Assembly: GCA_021325095.1 (NCBI GenBank) | Contig: JAJPHV010000112.1 | Coordinates: 248,001 to 312,000, forward strand | Direction of reading: 5' to 3' | DNA: 64,000 nt | Source of the DNA: Chloroflexota bacterium | GTDB taxonomy: Bacteria; Chloroflexota; Anaerolineae; Aggregatilineales; UBA2796 | Shown: piece by piece, positions 24,755 to 32,888 of the stretch | How positions within the stretch are numbered: position 1 is the first letter of the stretch | Layout: each line of letters opens with the position of its first letter | The notes under the pieces: model-generated | Seen by the model: the letters and a program-made list of their open reading frames with translations, nothing else | What the model was told of the DNA's origin: nothing | Database searches by the model: none | Position numbers and translations under genes: made by a program

Positions 24755-27073
24755 TCAGGGGGCAGATATCACCACCCTGAACCCGATGTCGAAGCCCCGT
24801 GAATCGGGGGCGAGATCGTAACGGTTCGCCGAACGGGCATACGTTTCCGTATAATCCCACGCCCCGCCACGCAGCGTATGGGAACCAGTACTGGGTGGTC
24901 CCTGCGGATCGTCTTTCACTTTTTGCAAGTAATAAGTGTCCAGATACCAATCCGCTACCCACTGCCAGACGTTACCGGACATGTCGTAAGCGCCGACCCA
25001 GCTTTTGCCCTTTTCGTAGGTGACAACAACCGTGACGCCCGCACTGTTAACATTGGCTTTGGTCTTGTCCCACGTGTCGCCCCAGGGGTAGATCGGCGAT
25101 TTTGGCCCCCGTGCCGCATATTCCCACTCGGCTTCCGTAGGCAGCCGTCCGCCACGCCAGCGCGCATAGGCATCAGCTTCGTACCACGAAACGCCAATAC
25201 GTGGGTGATTAGGATCGCTGAATTTGCTGGCGTTTTGTGGCCCTTTGATGCGGTTCGCTTGCAACCATTTCCAGCCATCGGGCGACCAATATTCATTCTT
25301 GGTGTAGCCGCCATCCTTGACAAATTTGTCAAAGGCTGCATTGGTCACCAGAAACTGATCCAGCCAGAAACCGTGAGTGATGCACACCTCGTGCATCGGT
25401 TGTTCTTCTTTGGCAGCCGCTTTGTCCTTTGCCGGGTCACTGCCCATCTGGAAGCAACCTGCAGGGACCCACACCTGCACAATGCCTCCGGGATCAGTGC
25501 GCAGAGTACCGGGCGGAAGCGCCGGGGAGGCAGGTGCAGGCGTAGGCAGCACAGGCGTGGCGCTGGGCGGAGTGGGCGTGGCACTTGGTGGCAGCGGGGT
25601 GGCGCTGGGCGGAATGGGCGTCACACTCGGTGGCAGCGGGGTGGCGCTGGGCGGAATGGGTGTGGCACTTGGTGGCACGGGCGTAGCACTGGGCGGAATG
25701 GGTGTGACGCTGGGTGGCACGGGCGTGGCACTGGGCGGCAGCGGGGTGGCGCTGGGCGGCACGGGCGTCACACTCGGTGGCAGCGGGGTGGCGCTGGGCG
25801 GCACAGGCGTATTGGAGGGCTGGAGTGCTACAGCCTGTGTTGCAACTTGTGTTGCGACCCGCGTCGCACTGGGCGGAATGGGCGTGGCGCTGGGCGGAAT
25901 GGGCGTGGCGCTGGGTAGCACAGGCGTGTTGGAGGGTTGGAATGCTACAACTTGTGTTGCGGCCCGCGTCGCGCTGGGTGGAACTGACGCTGCTCCTACC
26001 GCCAGGGTAGGAGCCGATGACGCCGGAACAACCGGGGTTGGGGTAGTGCCGCGATTGAAGACGACAAGCCATATCCCAAGTAATACCAGGGCAGCGGCCA
26101 GCACGCCGCCCCCGACCAGAACGGGTCGATTTAAGCGAATCAGGCGTTGCGAGCGTTCGGCGCTCCCGCTGGGTGCAGCTACGGCTATTTCCTGGAGCGT
26201 CATGGAGTCCAGCTCGAGAGGCGCTCCCGCCTGCCGGGGCAAGGGCACTGTGCCTGATAAGGCCGTCCTGAAGGCTTCCGCTAACTCGCCAGCAGAAGAA
26301 AATCGATTGTCACGGTTTTTGGCGAGCGCAATCTCAATCACTCGATCAATGGCTGGTGGCAAGTCGGAACGCAACTTGCGAGGCGATGGCGGCGGCTCAT
26401 TGATGTGCATGTGCATCATGTGGAATGGCGTGTTGCCATCGAAGGGCACTGATCCGGTGAGCATCTCGAACAGGATAATGCCCAGGGCATAGATGTCTGC
26501 GCGGGCATCTAACGGTTCACCGCTCCACTGTTCGGGAGCCATATAGGCCGGCGTGCCCAAGACAGTGCCGCTCTGAGTCAGCATCTGGTTGTCGTTCAGC
26601 AGCTTGACGATGCCAAAATCAGTCAGGAAAGCATCGCCGCTTTCGTCCAGCAGCACGTTATAAGGCTTCAGGTCGCGGTGAACGATCCCTCGGCGATGGG
26701 CATGGTCCAGGGCCGACGCCATCTGGTCCAGCAGTTTGCTGACTTGCTGCGGTGGCAACGGCCCTTGCCGAATTAAATCGGCAAGGCTGCCGCCTGACAT
26801 CAACTCCATGACAAGGTAGAGGAGATCGCCTGCCTTGCCGTAGTCAAACATTTTGATAATGTGGGCGTGGCTCAACGACGCAATCGTTCGCGCTTCGCGT
26901 TCGAAACGCTTGACGAAATCTTCCGTCGTCGCCAGATGGGGTTCAATGACCTTGAGCGCAACGTCTCGCCCTACGGACTCCTGGCGCGCCCGGTAGACGG
27001 TTGCCATGCCGCCCCGGCCCAGCAACGCCACAATTTCATATTTGTCAATACGTTGACCTATGAGATCCGCCAT
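24755..27073 (-). CDS. Transmembrane serine/threonine kinase with Pro-rich linker and FGE-sulfatase-like domain
   Basis: 772 residues. Kinase domain, residues 12-275: GRGGMATVY glycine loop, Lys in VALKV (41), HRDLKPYN (132-139), DFG (152-154) and APE (179-181), so the active site is complete. A single membrane helix (VLVGGGVLAAALVLLGIWLVV) follows near residue 320. A long extracytoplasmic linker is built of PPSATP[VIL] heptads. The C-terminus (about 530-772) is an FGE-sulfatase/SUMF1-type domain: WVPAGCFQMGSDP, GVSWYEADAYARWRGGRLPTEAEWEYAARG, GNVWQWVADWY, TLRGGAWD and GFRVV. No paired catalytic Cys of true FGE is seen, so it is probably a ligand-binding sensor. It would link an extracellular signal to cytoplasmic phosphorylation. 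Confidence 0.93.
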   Translation of the reverse strand: MADLIGQRIDKYEIVALLGRGGMATVYRARQESVGRDVALKVIEPHLATTEDFVKRFEREARTIASLSHAHIIKMFDYGKAGDLLYLVMELMSGGSLADLIRQGPLPPQQVSKLLDQMASALDHAHRRGIVHRDLKPYNVLLDESGDAFLTDFGIVKLLNDNQMLTQSGTVLGTPAYMAPEQWSGEPLDARADIYALGIILFEMLTGSVPFDGNTPFHMMHMHINEPPPSPRKLRSDLPPAIDRVIEIALAKNRDNRFSSAGELAEAFRTALSGTVPLPRQAGAPLELDSMTLQEIAVAAPSGSAERSQRLIRLNRPVLVGGGVLAAALVLLGIWLVVFNRGTTPTPVVPASSAPTLAVGAASVPPSATRAATQVVAFQPSNTPVLPSATPIPPSATPIPPSATRVATQVATQAVALQPSNTPVPPSATPLPPSVTPVPPSATPLPPSATPVPPSVTPIPPSATPVPPSATPIPPSATPLPPSVTPIPPSATPLPPSATPTPPSATPVLPTPAPASPALPPGTLRTDPGGIVQVWVPAGCFQMGSDPAKDKAAAKEEQPMHEVCITHGFWLDQFLVTNAAFDKFVKDGGYTKNEYWSPDGWKWLQANRIKGPQNASKFSDPNHPRIGVSWYEADAYARWRGGRLPTEAEWEYAARGPKSPIYPWGDTWDKTKANVNSAGVTVVVTYEKGKSWVGAYDMSGNVWQWVADWYLDTYYLQKVKDDPQGPPSTGSHTLRGGAWDYTETYARSANRYDLAPDSRGFDIGFRVVISAP
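25545..25970. repeat. Coding minisatellite in the kinase linker
   Basis: A 21-base unit, on the plus strand close to GGCACGGGCGTGGCACTGGGC and its variants, recurs nearly 20 times and encodes PPSATPV/I/L on the minus strand. A few units are interrupted by ATRVATQVA-type segments that themselves occur twice. Copy number is likely variable between strains. Confidence 0.85.
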
Positions 27074-27683
27074 GATCGTCTCCTGCGGCGGTAAAGTGTC
27101 TGCTGATAGCTCAGGTTACGATTGTTCCCATGCCGTCCGCTTCGATTCATCTCATCAGACCCTGGTTTATGGAGTACTTATCGCCAATATTAAATTGGAT
27201 TCCCGGAAAACACTCTACCCATCGAGTTTCGAAAGAAACTGCGATGTTTGGCGATGGCCTGGCATATTCAATCATTCTGTACGTTAGTGAGCTATGGCTA
27301 TCGCGGAAAATTCGATTCCGCTGTAGCAGCGTCGAAGTGTGCTAAGGCATTTCCTCACCCGTTGTTACCTGTACTACCACCCCACCTGGATACAGCACAC
27401 TCAAACCCCGACGATGCGCCTGCCATGATTGATCAGCAAGGGCATAACACAGCAATGAGGATGGCATGGCCCGATACAGCTTCGTGCAGGCGAATACAGG
27501 CCGCACCACATCTTCGCTCATTACAGGGATAGGGTGATTGTATTACAAGTTCAATGCCCGCGCCAATTGGCTAGAAGGCGGAAGAAGACCTCACATAAGA
27601 GATATGTTCAAAAAACAGGTGGGAATCTCAAAATGGACGTATAATGAGTCTTAATTCATTTATCATTGTTGGAGGTTCATCCT
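27074..27683. other. 610-base gap between the divergent kinase and pilin genes
   Basis: No gene is supported here. The sequence is more AT-rich than its surroundings. TATAAT at 27640-27645 stands 38 bases before the pilin start and is a candidate -10 box, but no TTGACA-like element stands at the right spacing. GGAGG (27671-27675) is the pilin ribosome binding site. The kinase promoter must also lie in this gap but is not recognisable. Confidence 0.4.
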
Positions 27684-28157
27684 ATGTGCCCTCATCGACG
27701 GACTTCCGAACGCGGACAAGGATTAGTGGAATATGCCCTGATCCTCGTCCTGGTAGGGATTGTCGTCATCGTCGCTTTGACTACAGCAGGAGAGAAGGTT
27801 CGGGACATTTTCTGTGACGTTGTACTCAACCTGGATGCTGGTGCGGCCACCAACCAGCCAGCCTGTGCCGCGCCGCGTGTCAGCTTTGCCATCAGCGGTG
27901 CGGGGCCTGGCAAGATCAACATCGAAGCCATCATCAAGGACGATAAAGGGTCGACAGGCCCCAATATCGTATCTGTCGCGTTCTACATCGACGGTACACT
28001 GGTGAACACAGAGCATGTCTACAAATATTGCCTACAAGGTGGAGATGGGCCTTGTCAGGACTACTCAGTGTCCAGTGGTTCGCACACGGTTCGTGCCGTT
28101 GCAACCGACCAGGATGGGAATACGGGAGAAAGTTCCGCATCCTTTACGGTTCCCTGA
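27684..28157 (+). CDS. Flp/TadE-type pilin-like protein with C-terminal Ig-like domain
   Basis: 157 residues from ATG 27684, which has GGAGG eight bases upstream. A short basic leader (MCPHRRTSER) ends at GQGLVEYALILVLVGIVVIVALTTAG: a prepilin-peptidase site before a Flp-pilin-type hydrophobic helix with the conserved Glu-Tyr. Flp pilins are usually 50-70 residues; here about 100 further residues form a beta-rich module (VSFAISGAGPGKINIEA, VAFYIDGTLV, GSHTVRAVATDQDGN) resembling bacterial Ig-like domains, with two Cys (YCLQGGDGPC) that may form a disulfide. It is probably assembled or anchored at the cell surface. No Tad secretion genes are adjacent. Confidence 0.82.
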   Translation: MCPHRRTSERGQGLVEYALILVLVGIVVIVALTTAGEKVRDIFCDVVLNLDAGAATNQPACAAPRVSFAISGAGPGKINIEAIIKDDKGSTGPNIVSVAFYIDGTLVNTEHVYKYCLQGGDGPCQDYSVSSGSHTVRAVATDQDGNTGESSASFTVP

Positions 28158-28184
28158 TAGCAAGGCTGCTTGCACGTGATTAAT

Positions 28185-28210
28185 GTCGGGCGAGGCATAG
28201 CTCGCCCGAC
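28185..28210. terminator. 10-bp hairpin between convergent pilin and membrane-protein genes
   Basis: GTCGGGCGAG (28185-28194) pairs with CTCGCCCGAC (28201-28210) across a six-base loop, 27 bases after the pilin stop. It has no strong T-run, but its position suits a shared terminator. Confidence 0.5.
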
Positions 28211-28251
28211 AACCATTCTGTGGCGCTGTATATACTGCTGCCGCGGCCAGT

Positions 28252-29136
28252 TCAGAGGGTTGACCACTCGACCTGAAAGAGCTTTTTGAAAGCACGCCGG
28301 GTGGCTGCCCTGGCAATCATTCTGTAGAAGAACCGCAGAGAAAAGCCAATGGCGACCACGAAAATCGTGACGAGGCACATGCCTGCCACGTCGCTGCGCG
28401 CAAATCGCGCCAATGCCACCAGCAAATAAAAGAGAGCACCAAGCAACAGGCCCTCTAGCAGCCGCATGGCGAAAACCGCTCCGAGCGCGCCCAACACGGC
28501 AAAGGTCAGATTTTGCACCTGGGCCGAGACTGCCATACCCAGCCCGACGACGGCGCGCATTTTCCAGAAGGGTTCGATGAGGTAAAAGGCCATCAGCCCA
28601 GTGATAGCCACAATCAGATACATTTCCACCCAGTTGCCACGCCGGTAGGTGCTGGTGAGCCACGAATAGGTTGCAGACAAGATCACCAGTTCCGCGCCAA
28701 TGGCATGGATGGCCGTTTCGATACTCATCATGCGCCAGGCGCGGATTTGCGCGACGGCCAGTTTTGCTCTGAAGATGTCTTCCTCGCGCTGTCCGGTCAA
28801 CCGCAACAAGTCCCAGTCCCCAGAAGTCAACTGTCGATGGAGGCCGCCCACCGTCACGATAGCGCAGTAGAAGTCCGAAGCGAGTGTGATGCCCGCCGTC
28901 GCAAACAGGACGATGGTTGCCGTAATGTTCGCGGCGCTCGATGCCGAATACCGGCTCTGGCTGCCGAGCAAGATACACCAGAAAACGCCGAACAGGAACA
29001 GGCACGAGAGGATGACATCACGGCTATAGCGGACCAGGTCTTCCGAATTGCGCGGCCAGCTTTTCCGGCGCAGGTCGAAACGAAACACCGGGTTTGCCGG
29101 GCTGATCAGCGCAAAAGGCAGCAGGTGATCGATCAT
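28252..29136 (-). CDS. Polytopic membrane protein, unassigned (ABC-2-permease-like features)
   Basis: 294 residues from ATG 29136, chosen because GGAGG lies ten bases upstream. About seven hydrophobic segments are visible (for example VILSCLFLFGVFWCILLG, ITATIVLFATAGITLASDFY, MYLIVAITGLMAFYLIEPFW, LTFAVLGALGAVFAMRLL, MCLVTIFVVAIGFSLRFFY). A cytoplasmic loop, LTSGDWDLLRLTGQREEDIFRAK, resembles the 'G-WDLLRLT' loop of ABC-2 type permeases in which the coupling helix lies. No ATPase gene adjoins it. Function is not established. Confidence 0.72.
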   Translation of the reverse strand: MIDHLLPFALISPANPVFRFDLRRKSWPRNSEDLVRYSRDVILSCLFLFGVFWCILLGSQSRYSASSAANITATIVLFATAGITLASDFYCAIVTVGGLHRQLTSGDWDLLRLTGQREEDIFRAKLAVAQIRAWRMMSIETAIHAIGAELVILSATYSWLTSTYRRGNWVEMYLIVAITGLMAFYLIEPFWKMRAVVGLGMAVSAQVQNLTFAVLGALGAVFAMRLLEGLLLGALFYLLVALARFARSDVAGMCLVTIFVVAIGFSLRFFYRMIARAATRRAFKKLFQVEWSTL

Positions 29137-29194
29137 GCTGAGTGGGCCTCCTGGAAGCGGCAACCAGACGGTGCACCCATGATAAACCCTCCCG

Positions 29195-29230
29195 CAAAAA
29201 ATCAGCCCGACGGTTGGCCGCCGGGCTGAA
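29195..29230 (-). terminator. Intrinsic terminator of the mrp gene
   Basis: On the minus strand CAGCCCG and CGGGCTG close a 12-base GC-rich loop and are followed by ATTTTTTGC. It starts about 30 bases after the mrp stop codon. Confidence 0.8.
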
Positions 29231-29259
29231 CACGCTTGTACGACGTTGCCAGACCGCCA

Positions 29260-30318
29260 TCAGCCAACGATATTCAGCGGAATCACGTCGGCGTTCTGGA
29301 ACTGCACCACGCTGATGCGCGCCGCCACGTCCCGCGCCAGTTGGCGGAAGGCTTTGGCGGCGGGTGAATCGGGCGCGCCCAGCACGACAGGCCGTCCATA
29401 GTCGCCGCCCTGTCGCACGCTGGCTTCCAGCGGGATGCGGCCCAGGAACGGCACATTCTGTTCCTGTGCCAGCTTCTCGCCACCGCCCTGCCCGAACAGT
29501 TCGCCCGCCATGTTTTCCACCACACCCAGGATGGGCACGTTCAACTGTACGTACATGCCGATACTGCGCAGCGCATCGGCAAGGGCTACGTCCTGCGGCT
29601 GCGAGACGATCACCGCGCCCATCAGCGGCACGGACTGGGCCAGGCTCAGGGGCGCATCGCCTGTGCCCGGCGGCAGGTCAACGATCATGTAATCGAGTTC
29701 GCCCCATTCCACATCCTGGAAGAACTGCCGGATGGCGCTGTGCAGCATTGGCCCGCGCATGATCATCGGCGTCTGCGGGTCGGTCAGGAAGCCCATGCTG
29801 ATGACCTTGACCCCGTACACTTCAAACGGAACCAGTTTGTTCTCGGCATTCAATTTGGGCCGCCCATGCGTCAGCCCGACCATGATCGGAACGTTGGGCG
29901 TCAGGATGTCGGCGTCCATCAGACCGACACGTGCGCCTTCCTGGGCCAGCGCGACGGCCAGATTGACGGCAATCGTGGTCTTACCGACGCCGCCCTTGCC
30001 GCTGCCCACTGCAATGATGTTGCGCAGCGCGACGTTCAGCCGTCCATGCACGCGCCGGTCTTGCGGCACGTCAGCATCCCATTTCACTTCGACATCCCGG
30101 ATGCCCGGCACTTTCGACACGGCGAGCCGCGCCGCGCCGTAGATCACGTCCTTCAACGGACAGGCGGGCGTTGTCAGCATAATGGTAAAGCGCGCCACGC
30201 CGTTCTCTATCGACAGGTCGCGCACCATGTTCAATGTCACCAGGTCTTTACGCAGTTCCGGTTCAATTACCGTGCCAAGCGCTTTCATGACCGCATCGTA
30301 CAGGGGTTGTTCACTCAT
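29260..30318 (-). CDS. mrp: Mrp/NBP35-family ATP-binding protein (iron-sulfur carrier)
   Basis: 352 residues. Residues 1-85 form a MIP18/DUF59 domain ([25 protein letters not shown] with its Cys). The P-loop ATPase follows: deviant Walker [18 protein letters not shown] (about 107-123), [17 protein letters not shown] and [15 protein letters not shown] (switch II). The family assembles and transfers [4Fe-4S] clusters. The C-terminal CPxC cluster motif, which normally follows 'ENM', is absent here: the sequence is [19 protein letters not shown]. It may be a variant that binds its cluster elsewhere or acts only as a scaffold partner. The gene is monocistronic with its own terminator. Confidence 0.9.
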   Translation of the reverse strand: MSEQPLYDAVMKALGTVIEPELRKDLVTLNMVRDLSIENGVARFTIMLTTPACPLKDVIYGAARLAVSKVPGIRDVEVKWDADVPQDRRVHGRLNVALRNIIAVGSGKGGVGKTTIAVNLAVALAQEGARVGLMDADILTPNVPIMVGLTHGRPKLNAENKLVPFEVYGVKVISMGFLTDPQTPMIMRGPMLHSAIRQFFQDVEWGELDYMIVDLPPGTGDAPLSLAQSVPLMGAVIVSQPQDVALADALRSIGMYVQLNVPILGVVENMAGELFGQGGGEKLAQEQNVPFLGRIPLEASVRQGGDYGRPVVLGAPDSPAAKAFRQLARDVAARISVVQFQNADVIPLNIVG

Positions 30319-30423
30319 GGTGTCCCTTTACCTCAATTTTGAAACCTGGCGTGATTATAAATGAAGTGAAAGCTGGTGTCAGTGATTAAAGTCGCTGTTT
30401 TCGTAATTATTCATCACGCCGCT

Positions 30424-30765
30424 TCAGTCAACCTGTGGAACAGCTCCCGTCGAGAGGAAAGTCAATATATCCGCGCGGGCCGAATTCCAGCGCTCGATCA
30501 ACTCTGCGTCCGACCCTTTGAAACGGGCGACGGTCTGTTGCGCGCACTGCGTGCAGCCGCGCATCGCGCGGTAGCTATCCGAATGGCACGACATACAGGC
30601 CGCCAGCCGGATCATCATCAGGGAAAAGGCCAGCACGTCCGGGGCGTCCTCCGGTTGGCTGCTCACGCGTTCGACAAGCAATCTCCAATCGTTACCACGC
30701 AGATCGCGTAGCGCGGGAATGACACGGGCGGGGAATATCATTTCGGCGTCGCTCTGGTATAACAC
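30424..30765 (-). CDS. Small double-CxxC protein, function unknown
   Basis: 113 residues. A helical N-terminus (FPARVIPALRDLRGNDWRLLVERV) leads to IRLAACMSCHSDSYRAMRGCTQCAQQTV, which contains a CxxCH and a second CxxC thirteen residues later. The pair could bind zinc or an Fe-S cluster; the first also fits the haem-c attachment consensus, but there is no signal peptide, so haem binding is unlikely. The C-terminus is helical (ELIERWNSARADIL). It lies alone between mrp and the HEPN/MNT pair. Not recognised as a named family. Confidence 0.65.
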   Translation of the reverse strand: MLYQSDAEMIFPARVIPALRDLRGNDWRLLVERVSSQPEDAPDVLAFSLMMIRLAACMSCHSDSYRAMRGCTQCAQQTVARFKGSDAELIERWNSARADILTFLSTGAVPQVD

Positions 30766-30946
30766 GTTTAGGTCTCCAGCGTGCTAGGATGGGCAGGTCG
30801 ATACAGGTACGCAACCATCAGGGTGTTGGCGTGCTGTATGAAAACAGTATAGCAGAAGTTCCAGGCAGCGGATTTCGCTTTGTGTCTATGCGCTGTGCAA
30901 AAAAGACAATGAATTGAAGAATCGGGATGTTCTTGCGATAGCGCGC

Positions 30947-30952
30947 TATAAT
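30947..30952 (+). promoter_or_regulatory. Candidate -10 box of the HEPN/MNT operon
   Basis: A perfect TATAAT lies 29 bases before ATG 30981. No good -35 box is seen at 16-18 bases upstream, so the promoter may need an activator or be autoregulated, as is common for such pairs. Confidence 0.4.
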
Positions 30953-30980
30953 CGAATGTGTTGTGGTGGAGGATCAGCAA

Positions 30981-31295
30981 ATGGCCGACGCTGTGAAGCA
31001 ACGTCTGGGAGTGACAGACATTATCGGCAGCAAGCGTGAGGATGTGCTTCGCATCGCCAGCCGGCACAAGGCCCGTAATCTCCGTGTATTTGGCAGTGTT
31101 GCACGTGGCGAGGCCCACTCCAACAGTGACATTGACTTATTGGTCGATTTCGAGCCGGACTATAAGCTGCTTGACCAGGCCGCGCTCGTGGTCGAACTCA
31201 GCAAATTGCTTGGCCGTAAGGTTGACATTGCCGTCGCCAGCAACCTGCGCGACGAATACCGGCAGGCCATTCTCAGAGATGCCCGCCCCCTATGA
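30981..31295 (+). CDS. mntA: MNT-domain nucleotidyltransferase antitoxin
   Basis: 104 residues from ATG 30981, with GGAGGA eight bases upstream. The minimal nucleotidyltransferase fold shows RNLRVFGSVARGEAHSNSDIDLLVDF: GSxARGE followed by the metal-binding DxD (DID), and a third acidic residue in the KVDIAV strand. In HEPN/MNT toxin-antitoxin systems this enzyme silences the partner by attaching AMP to a Tyr of the HEPN RX4HXY motif. The next gene begins within its stop codon (ATGA), as expected for a stoichiometric pair. Confidence 0.9.
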   Translation: MADAVKQRLGVTDIIGSKREDVLRIASRHKARNLRVFGSVARGEAHSNSDIDLLVDFEPDYKLLDQAALVVELSKLLGRKVDIAVASNLRDEYRQAILRDARPL

Positions 31296-31636
31296 AAGAT
31301 CAAGCCGCCTACTGCCGCGACATCCTCATGCGTATCGAGCAAATCGAGCGCTTCACAGCAGGTGGTGAGCGTGAATTTCTCAGCTCCGACCTCATTCAAG
31401 AAGCCGTCATTCGCTGTTTTGAGGTAATCGGCGAAATCGTGAAGCGGTTTGACCCGGCGCTAACGGCAAAATATCCCGAAATTGCCTGGGACGGCTACGC
31501 CGGTTTTCGTGATGTCCTGATCCACCGATATGACAAAATCGTGCTGCCCAAAGTCTGGCAGGCTATAAAGGAAGATTTACCACCTCTTAGAACAGCAGTA
31601 GAGGTTTTGCTGTGTGAGTTGGAACAGAATAACTGA
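31292..31636 (+). CDS. hepT: HEPN-domain RNase toxin (HepT/DUF86 family)
   Basis: 114 residues, all-helical. The HEPN catalytic signature is seen as FRDVLIHRYDKI, i.e. R-x4-H-x-Y, complete with the Tyr modified by the MNT partner; EAVIRCFEVIGEIVKR and LTAKYPEIAWDGYAGF are the usual flanking segments of DUF86 proteins. HepT cleaves RNA (tRNA in studied cases) unless AMPylated. It overlaps the mntA stop by four bases. The pair probably serves in phage defence or stress response; no other defence genes adjoin. Confidence 0.9.
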   Translation: MKDQAAYCRDILMRIEQIERFTAGGEREFLSSDLIQEAVIRCFEVIGEIVKRFDPALTAKYPEIAWDGYAGFRDVLIHRYDKIVLPKVWQAIKEDLPPLRTAVEVLLCELEQNN

Positions 31637-31831
31637 TAGTGATGAATTGATGAATACGGTGTCTTCATCCGACGTGCAGCCAACCCGGCACTGCTATTAC
31701 CCGTCGCTGATACTGTCATCTGGGGAGGGGTAGCGTCAGACCGACTTTGGCCGACTTCATTAGTTCTTGTTTCCAGCGTTTGCGTGCGTTTCCAGCGTGA
31801 TCGGGTATACTGGCGCAGGATTTCGCAACGA

Positions 31832-32857
31832 ATGGGGCACGCTATGGTCATGGCCGATTTTTTGCCGCTGATCGTCATCGGGTTTGCAGCGTCGCTGGGG
31901 CTGACGCCCCTGACGCGCCAGCTTGCCCGGCGCTTTGGTATGTTGGATCAACCCAATGCCCGCAAAGTCCATCGCGTGCCGACGCCGCTGATGGGTGGGC
32001 TGGCGATCTACGGCGCGTTTCTGCTGGCTGTGCTGCTCTTCGGCAACTGGCCGCAGCATATCGTTGAACTCGGCACGATTCTGGTCGGCGCGACCTGGCT
32101 GGCGCTGGTCGGCTTGCTCGATGACCGGCTCGATTTGTCACCCTGGATCAAATTTCCGGCTCAGTTCGCCGCCGCTGCCCTGGTCATGCTGGCTGGTATC
32201 CGGGTCGATCTGTTCAAGGGTTCGCTCATTGACTGGCTGATCACCTTCGTCTGGATCGTCGGCATCATCAACGCGATCAACTTCTTGGACAACCTGGACG
32301 GGCTGGCAGCGGGCATCAGTGCCATTGTCGCGGGCTTCATGTTCGTCCTGGCGATCTCGCAAGGCCAGCAGCTTGTTTCGATTCTGGCGGCGGCGCTGTG
32401 CGGCTCGGCCATTGGCTTTTTGTTTTATAATTTCAACCCGGCCACGACCTTTATGGGCGATGCAGGCGCGCTGGTGCTCGGCTTCGTGCTGGCTGTGATG
32501 GGCATCAAGCTCAAATTCCCGCACCAGCACCTGGCCGTGAGTTGGATGATCCCGATCATCGTCCTGGGCCTGCCTATTTTCGACACGTCGCTGGTCGTGT
32601 TCACCCGCCTGCGCGAAGGGCGTTCGCCGTTCAAGGGCGGCAAAGATCACACGTCGCACCGGTTGGTAGCGCTGGGTATGTCGCAGCGTGCCGCCGTGAT
32701 TAGCCTGTACATGGTCTGTATACTGCTCGGCGTGACAGCCATCATTGTCAGCCAGGCTCCGGTGGAAACCGCCCAGTCTATCGGCGCACTGGTGGCGGGG
32801 CTTGGCCTGATCGCATTCGTCGCGCTGGAAGTGGTGCGGCGCAGCGCCGTGTCTTGA
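31832..32857 (+). CDS. Undecaprenyl-phosphate N-acetylhexosamine-1-phosphate transferase (WecA/TagO, MraY family)
   Basis: About 341 residues with ten or so membrane helices. Signature motifs: LLDDRLDLSPWIKF (the DDxxD Mg site), INFLDNLDGLAAG (NxxDGxxG), TTFMGDAGALVLG, and the C-terminal cytosolic GKDHTSHRLVALG with the HxxH typical of WecA-type rather than MraY-type members. The enzyme transfers a UDP-hexosamine phosphate to undecaprenyl phosphate, the first committed step of wall polymer or exopolysaccharide synthesis. Several ATG codons (31832, 31844, 31850) are possible starts; none has a strong ribosome binding site. It opens a five-gene polysaccharide operon. Confidence 0.9.
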   Translation: MGHAMVMADFLPLIVIGFAASLGLTPLTRQLARRFGMLDQPNARKVHRVPTPLMGGLAIYGAFLLAVLLFGNWPQHIVELGTILVGATWLALVGLLDDRLDLSPWIKFPAQFAAAALVMLAGIRVDLFKGSLIDWLITFVWIVGIINAINFLDNLDGLAAGISAIVAGFMFVLAISQGQQLVSILAAALCGSAIGFLFYNFNPATTFMGDAGALVLGFVLAVMGIKLKFPHQHLAVSWMIPIIVLGLPIFDTSLVVFTRLREGRSPFKGGKDHTSHRLVALGMSQRAAVISLYMVCILLGVTAIIVSQAPVETAQSIGALVAGLGLIAFVALEVVRRSAVS

Positions 32858-32888
32858 ACGTCTTATTATTCAACGGAGCTTTCAACGC

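Noticed and set aside
24755-25500. True formylglycine-generating enzyme activity of the kinase C-terminus
   Set aside because: The paired catalytic Cys residues of FGE are not present; only the fold is shared.
25545-25970. CRISPR array
   Set aside because: The repeats are a coding minisatellite in frame with the kinase gene, with no spacers of even length and no cas genes.
30560-30620. Haem c binding by the CxxCH protein
   Set aside because: There is no signal peptide and the protein is small and helical, so a zinc or Fe-S site is more likely.
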